Positions 48,701 to 54,700 of a DNA stretch of 64,000 nt are shown in pieces. How positions within the stretch are numbered: the stretch's first letter is position 1; every line of letters begins with the position of its first letter. Source of the stretch: Brachionus manjavacas (taxonomy: Eukaryota > Rotifera > Eurotatoria > Ploima > Brachionidae). A model generated the notes under the pieces. It ran no database searches, had not been told where the DNA came from, and saw only the letters and a list, made by a program, of their open reading frames with translations. Location of the stretch: positions 2,976,001-3,040,000 of the forward strand of contig JAHQIY010000003.1 of the NCBI GenBank assembly GCA_019054805.1, read 5' to 3'. The position numbers and the translations under genes were made by a program.

Positions 48701-51700
48701 CTTTCTTGAAAAATTGAAGACAACGAGTTGTTCAAGGTGAAATTTTGTCGGATTGGGTTGAGATTTTTAGCGGTGTACCAGAAGGGTCAGTGATTGGTTC
48801 ACTTTTGTTCGTTTTGTATATCAATGATCTACCAAAAGGAAAAGAGAATATTGTCAAAATGTATGCAGATGATATTAAAACATTCTCGCAAACTGTATCA
48901 GAAATAAGCGCAGTGAAACTACAATCAGATTTAGATTTAATTTTCAAGTGGACTCAAGATTGGCTTCTTCTCTTCAACACATCAAAATGTGTGGTTATGC
49001 ATTACGGTCATAAAAACAAAGAATTCACTTATTCTATTAATGGTAAACAGTTATCAACGTCTGAAACCGAAAGAGATCTTGGAGTTATCTTCAATACAAA
49101 TCTTAAATAGAAAAATCTAATGAAAGAGGTTACAAACAAAGCATATCAAATGTTGGTTCGCCTCAGGAAATCATTCGCTTGTTTTGATTGTAAGTTATTA
49201 AGATCATTGTATTTAACTTTTGTTCGTCCTCTTTTGGAATTTTCTGTGCCCGTATGGTCTCCAATTCTTAAGTCAGACTGTGTGAATGTTGAAAGGATTC
49301 AACGCAGAGCTACGAAATTTATTTCTTTAGTTAGAAACAAAACGTTATAAAGCAGATTGAAAGCTTTGAACATTTTTGGTGGAAGGAAGTAAAAGAAGTG
49401 TTCTAATTCAATTAAACATTGAATAGAATTGGTTGAAAATATTTTAATGGCTAAAAACAATTTTAATGTATCCAAAATCCAAGGAAGAGGTCACTACTTC
49501 AACTATCACAAAGATTCCAACATTAATTTAAAATTGAAAGAGAAATTTGATTACAAAAATACTACAATAGATCAAAAAATAATAAAATTTACTGATTTGT
49601 GGACTATTCCCACCACAGATGTTTTACCACAACCACTTTCTCCTGTTATTATGAACGGATAATTGCTGTCGTTCAACAAATAATTTCTAATCTAAAATTT
49701 TAATATTATATCTTTTAGCACAAATTAAAAATAAATTAAATATAATTTTTAAATTTGACATTTGGTAAAACGCTGAAAACTACTTTTGAATAGCATCCTT
49801 AAATATTTAATTAAGAAAAAAAATTTTAATATTCTTTTCTCCCATCATTTATAAAATTTGCTTGATTTACGCTATGTGAAAAATTTTTTATTCTTTTAAA
49901 TACAAAAATTTATCAGTTATTTTTCTTTTTTTAGAGTGTTGATTTAAATATTTTTCTATTTTTTTAAAGCTTTTAAGTTATTACTGTATTTTTTTTTCCC
50001 TATTAAATTAAAATTTTCAAGAAAGTTGAATTCAAGTATTATTTAAATAATCCAAAATAAATTACCCTGATTGACTTGATATTTATAATCGAAAAGGCAA
50101 ATTATAATATTAAGAAAAGAAAACATTTAGAAAAAGTGGAAATTCGTAGGCGAAAATTAATACAGGAGACTCATTTTTACGGATCATATTTTTTCGAGTA
50201 GCTAAAATATTTTTTTAAATGATAAAATTTTTTTTTTGGTAGCTAATTTATTTTTAATTGATAGCTAAAATTATTTTGATGTTGCTTATTAAGAAAAGTC
50301 TAGATTGTCCAGAAGAAATCATTCATCTTAATAGGCAAGGATACATAGTTACTTCTAGTATTTCAACATTAGAAAAAACAAAAGACACATCTAAAGGTTA
50401 TCTGAATAAAAAATCATGGACATATTTTGATTAATTTAAAACATGGAACGTGACGAGCATATTAAGCAAAGACACAGGTGAATAAAAAACAAATACTGAA
50501 TAGTTATTTAAAAAAATTCTGGACGTAAATCGTCAACAGAGTATACACATTAATTGATAAATTACATTTAAGGATCTTTAAAGAAATTTTGGAGAATTTT
50601 GAAGAGTTTTTTTAGAGGTTATCGTACATTTTTCTCTTAAATATCTTCAAAATTTTTTTTATATTTTTATCTAAAAATCTTCATGTTTTTTTTTATCTTT
50701 ACATTTTTTAAAATAAAATATTCACTAAAAATTTTTTAAAGAATCTTTAAAGGAACCACATAAAATCTCTAAAATAATTTCGACTGGGATATCTGTAGAG
50801 AAACAAAATAAGTATTTTACAGAAAATTTAGAGAAAAAATGAAGATTTTTTGATTTACTGGATTCCCTCGTTCGATTATGCTGCAGCATAGACTAAGACA
50901 CGCATATTGACCATGCACTAAAGTAAATCTCACCCATGCATAAAAATTTTTGATTAAGATCGTATGGTCTAAAATTATTATCTCATGTTAAGGGCCTCAT
51001 CAAGAATTTCCAGAAAATGTCAAGCCAATATCAACTTCTTAAAAAAATAATACAACTACACTTTATTAGATAATTTTGATTTTAAAAAGGTAATGAAGTT
51101 GTTATACAAAAAGATGGAAATTGGTCAAACTGTTGATTTATTTTTTAAAATATATTTAAATTTTTAATAATCAAATTTAATAATTTAGACTTTTAAGAAT
51201 TTATACATATTTTTTTTGTTTGTTTTACAAAATTAATCAAAAAAATTGGAAATCAAATTTTGAATTGAAAAACTGAAAAAAAGCAACATATTTCAAGTCA
51301 TTTAAGATGCTCCGCTAACTCACTAAAGTTAATTGTTAAAAATTGTTAAATAAAAATTTCAAAATGATTAATTTTTACTAAAGAAACCTCAAAAAATATT
51401 AATAAAAATTAGAAAAAAAATTTTAAGTCAAATTTGATTTTGACCGACTCTGACAAAATTTTAAAAAATTTTAATTATACTTAAAAACGTTCTTATTTGA
51501 ACACTTTTTTATATTACTATAAAATCAAATTACCTTGACCGTTAGATGTTCTCTGCCGAAATATTTTCCAATTATTTCGCTATATTCGATAGCATGGTGG
51601 CTAATTTCAGTGACAAAATTTTTAAACTCGCTAATTAAATCTTTTGCTTTTTGATCAACATTATTTGAATCAAAGTCTACTTTATTTGTTAGACCAAGTT

Positions 51701-54700
51701 CAAAATAAATCTCATTTAGCCATTTTTCCTCATTCTTAATCCTCTCCATAGCTCTGTCGACCAAGCGAATTATCTGCCTGTAAAATGCGTTTCCGAAAGA
51801 TTCGAGATAGACTTCTAGATTCTCTATTTTGTTGTTGGACCACTTGACATTAAATTTCTCTATATTTTCGGTGTTTAACTTTGAACCAATCTTTTCATCT
51901 ATTAGAACAGTCATCAATTTTTTAGCATCCATGTCCAATTCTATTTTGCCGTTGCTCTTAATCACATCAGTAAATCTCCCAATGCTCTGGTCATCTAAAT
52001 TTTGGTCCAAATTTTCTATATTTCGAATAAAACACAAACAATTCGAATCTGGATCTTTGTCTTTCATTATGCCACTATAAATTTCTTTCTCGGTTACTTA
52101 AATTTAAATTTAATTTAATTTTGAAAAAACCCAGAGTCTGCAAGAATGACAATAGCCTTCGTTTAAACTTTCAAGTTTGAGTTACACTAATTAATACAAA
52201 ATTAAATGGTCGTATAAAATTCATACAAATTTTTTTCAATTACAGTACTGTTACGCCATGATGATTTTACATGAATTTACGTAAAATAACGATAATTGAC
52301 GCAAATGTACGTAAAAAAAAGTAAAAATACGCATTTTTACGTAAAGATAGTTTTGTAAATTTACGTTTATTGACGTAATTATACGATAATTTCCGTTATT
52401 TTACGTAAATTTACTCATTTTACAGGAAATTCTAAAAGGACCAAAAAAGCTGCTGTTTTTCTTATTTTTCTTGAAATTTTTCAAAATATAAATATTTTTA
52501 AAATTTTTGGCAATTTTTATCTAAAAATTAAAAAAGCATTTCTCTTCTTTCTTAATTTTTCTTATTTTTTGAAAGAGCTTTAGATCTTCAACTTGAAAAT
52601 TCATTTTTTAACAAACTGAATCAAGAAAAAGAAATTTTATATAGGCTTTATGCGTTTCAATTTTTAAACTAAGAAAGCGAAGTCAAAATTAATAAACTTA
52701 AAATATTTGTGGCATCTTTTCAGCATGCAAAGTTCATGCGGCAAATCAATTTTGAAATCATCCATGTGATCACATTAGCAGCTATTTGGTGATTTGGTGT
52801 TCATCAAACCAGCATTATTAGAATGATCACATTTTCTGTGATCACAAATTTTTCTTATTTTGTCTTTTTATTCGATTTTTTTTTTCACAATCTAAGATAT
52901 TCTTATAAGTCTATAAGATCTTACTATGATTTAATATAAGATCTCGGTAAGATTCAGCTTATAGGGGTACAGATAAACAAATAAATAAATTCATTAAATT
53001 AAAGTTCAGCTTTACAAAAAATTCTGTCGACCTATCTTATCCTACGGATGTGAAGCACCAAAAATTAATCAAATAGACCAAAGAAAGCTAAAAACAACTG
53101 AGGGAACCATAATCAAAAGAATCATGTGTCTCGCAAAGAAAGTCAAAAAATCCAAACTCATGCATGCCCTAGATATGGAAATTATATTTATTAAATTAAA
53201 TGATGTTACTAAAAGAAGACAACATTTTGTGAAAAGGCTGATGGTCAATAAATTTACAAGAGAAATTCTGGAATGTCCATTAAAAGAATCAAGACAAAAT
53301 TAAATATTTTTAAAAGATTTTTTAATTGAATTAAATCATGTGACTAACACAATTATGAAAAAATTCTATTTTATTTATTATTTTATTTAGATGGACCAAA
53401 ATTTACTTATTTTATTTTATTTTTTTATATCACCCTAGCGGTGTTTATTGAAAAAATAAAAATAATAATAATGATAATAAATTAAGTACTATTTCATAAT
53501 TTTCTCTTTATTTTAAAACAAATTTTTTGAAAAATAATAGTAGCCTCTGAAAAAATTAAAAAATTCTTATATTTTAGAAAAAAAAATGCATTCTTAACAT
53601 AAATAAAAGTCCAAAATTAGTGGTAAAAATATCGAGAAAATATTACCTGTTTGTTCAAATAAAGGTAGTTTTTTTTTAATAATAATTTTTCATATAATAA
53701 GCACAACTAAATCTACTCTTCGACCATTATCCTTGAGATGAATGACTAACATATCTATTTTGTAAATTTTAAAATTTAAAAAAAATGACATAAAATACTA
53801 TGAAAAAAGATTAAATATTTTGGACAGAAATAAAAAACTTTAATCTGAGTAAAAAGACAAACTTATACAAAATATTTTAAGCAAAAAAAAGTCTTAAAAA
53901 TGTAATTATCAAATCGGACACTATTTTTGTAGACAAAAACTAAATATTTTAGCAGTGCAGGTAAATAATAGGCAAAAAATTATTTACTTGATACAAAATA
54001 TCTGTCTCTTTCTACTTTGTCTATTAATTGTTTATTAAAAGCTCGATCTGCCAAAATTCTTAGCAAAATTGACAATTTATTTTTCAATTTTTCCCAAAAT
54101 ATTTGAGAGTGTTCACGCAATTTGGGCTCTTCCGAAAGATAAGTTGGAACTATTTTCGAAATGGGAAGCAAACGATTTACGCAGGGAACTTGGTTGGTGT
54201 CCAAGCGGTAACAAGCTAGAATAATGTTATCCAATTTGAAGACAACATTAGGCTCTGGTTCAAAATGAATGCTTAATATATCCTCTGGTTCAATTTGAGA
54301 AACTATCAATTCAAATTCTTCGGAATTAATTTTGGTCGGCAAAGGTCTCAATCCATACTTTTGTCCAACAATTGTCTAAATTTTATTTTTAATTGAACAT
54401 AAAAAATAATTTGTTTTTTCCAAATTACAACAAAATTTGGGCCCACAGAAACTTCTTTACAATTTAGTATTTCTTTGAGACAGAGCTCAGTAGTTCCGTG
54501 ATACTCGTAAGCGTCACTAGGAATGCCCCAGCGCATGTCAACAGCCTGAAAGTCGATGTCATAATTAGTCCGGCAGTATTTTTTAAGTTTTGGATAAATA
54601 TTTTCTATAAGAAAGTCTCTTTCTGAATTTGTATCTTTTTTAAAATTGAATTTAAATTTTTTTTTTAATTTTTATTTCTAAATAAACCTGTGAATGTTGA

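Noticed and set aside
49429..49662. 77-codon plus-strand frame after the LINE
   Set aside because: Beyond about 49,515 it is the complement of NACHT-WD intron and exon 5; no LINE similarity remains.
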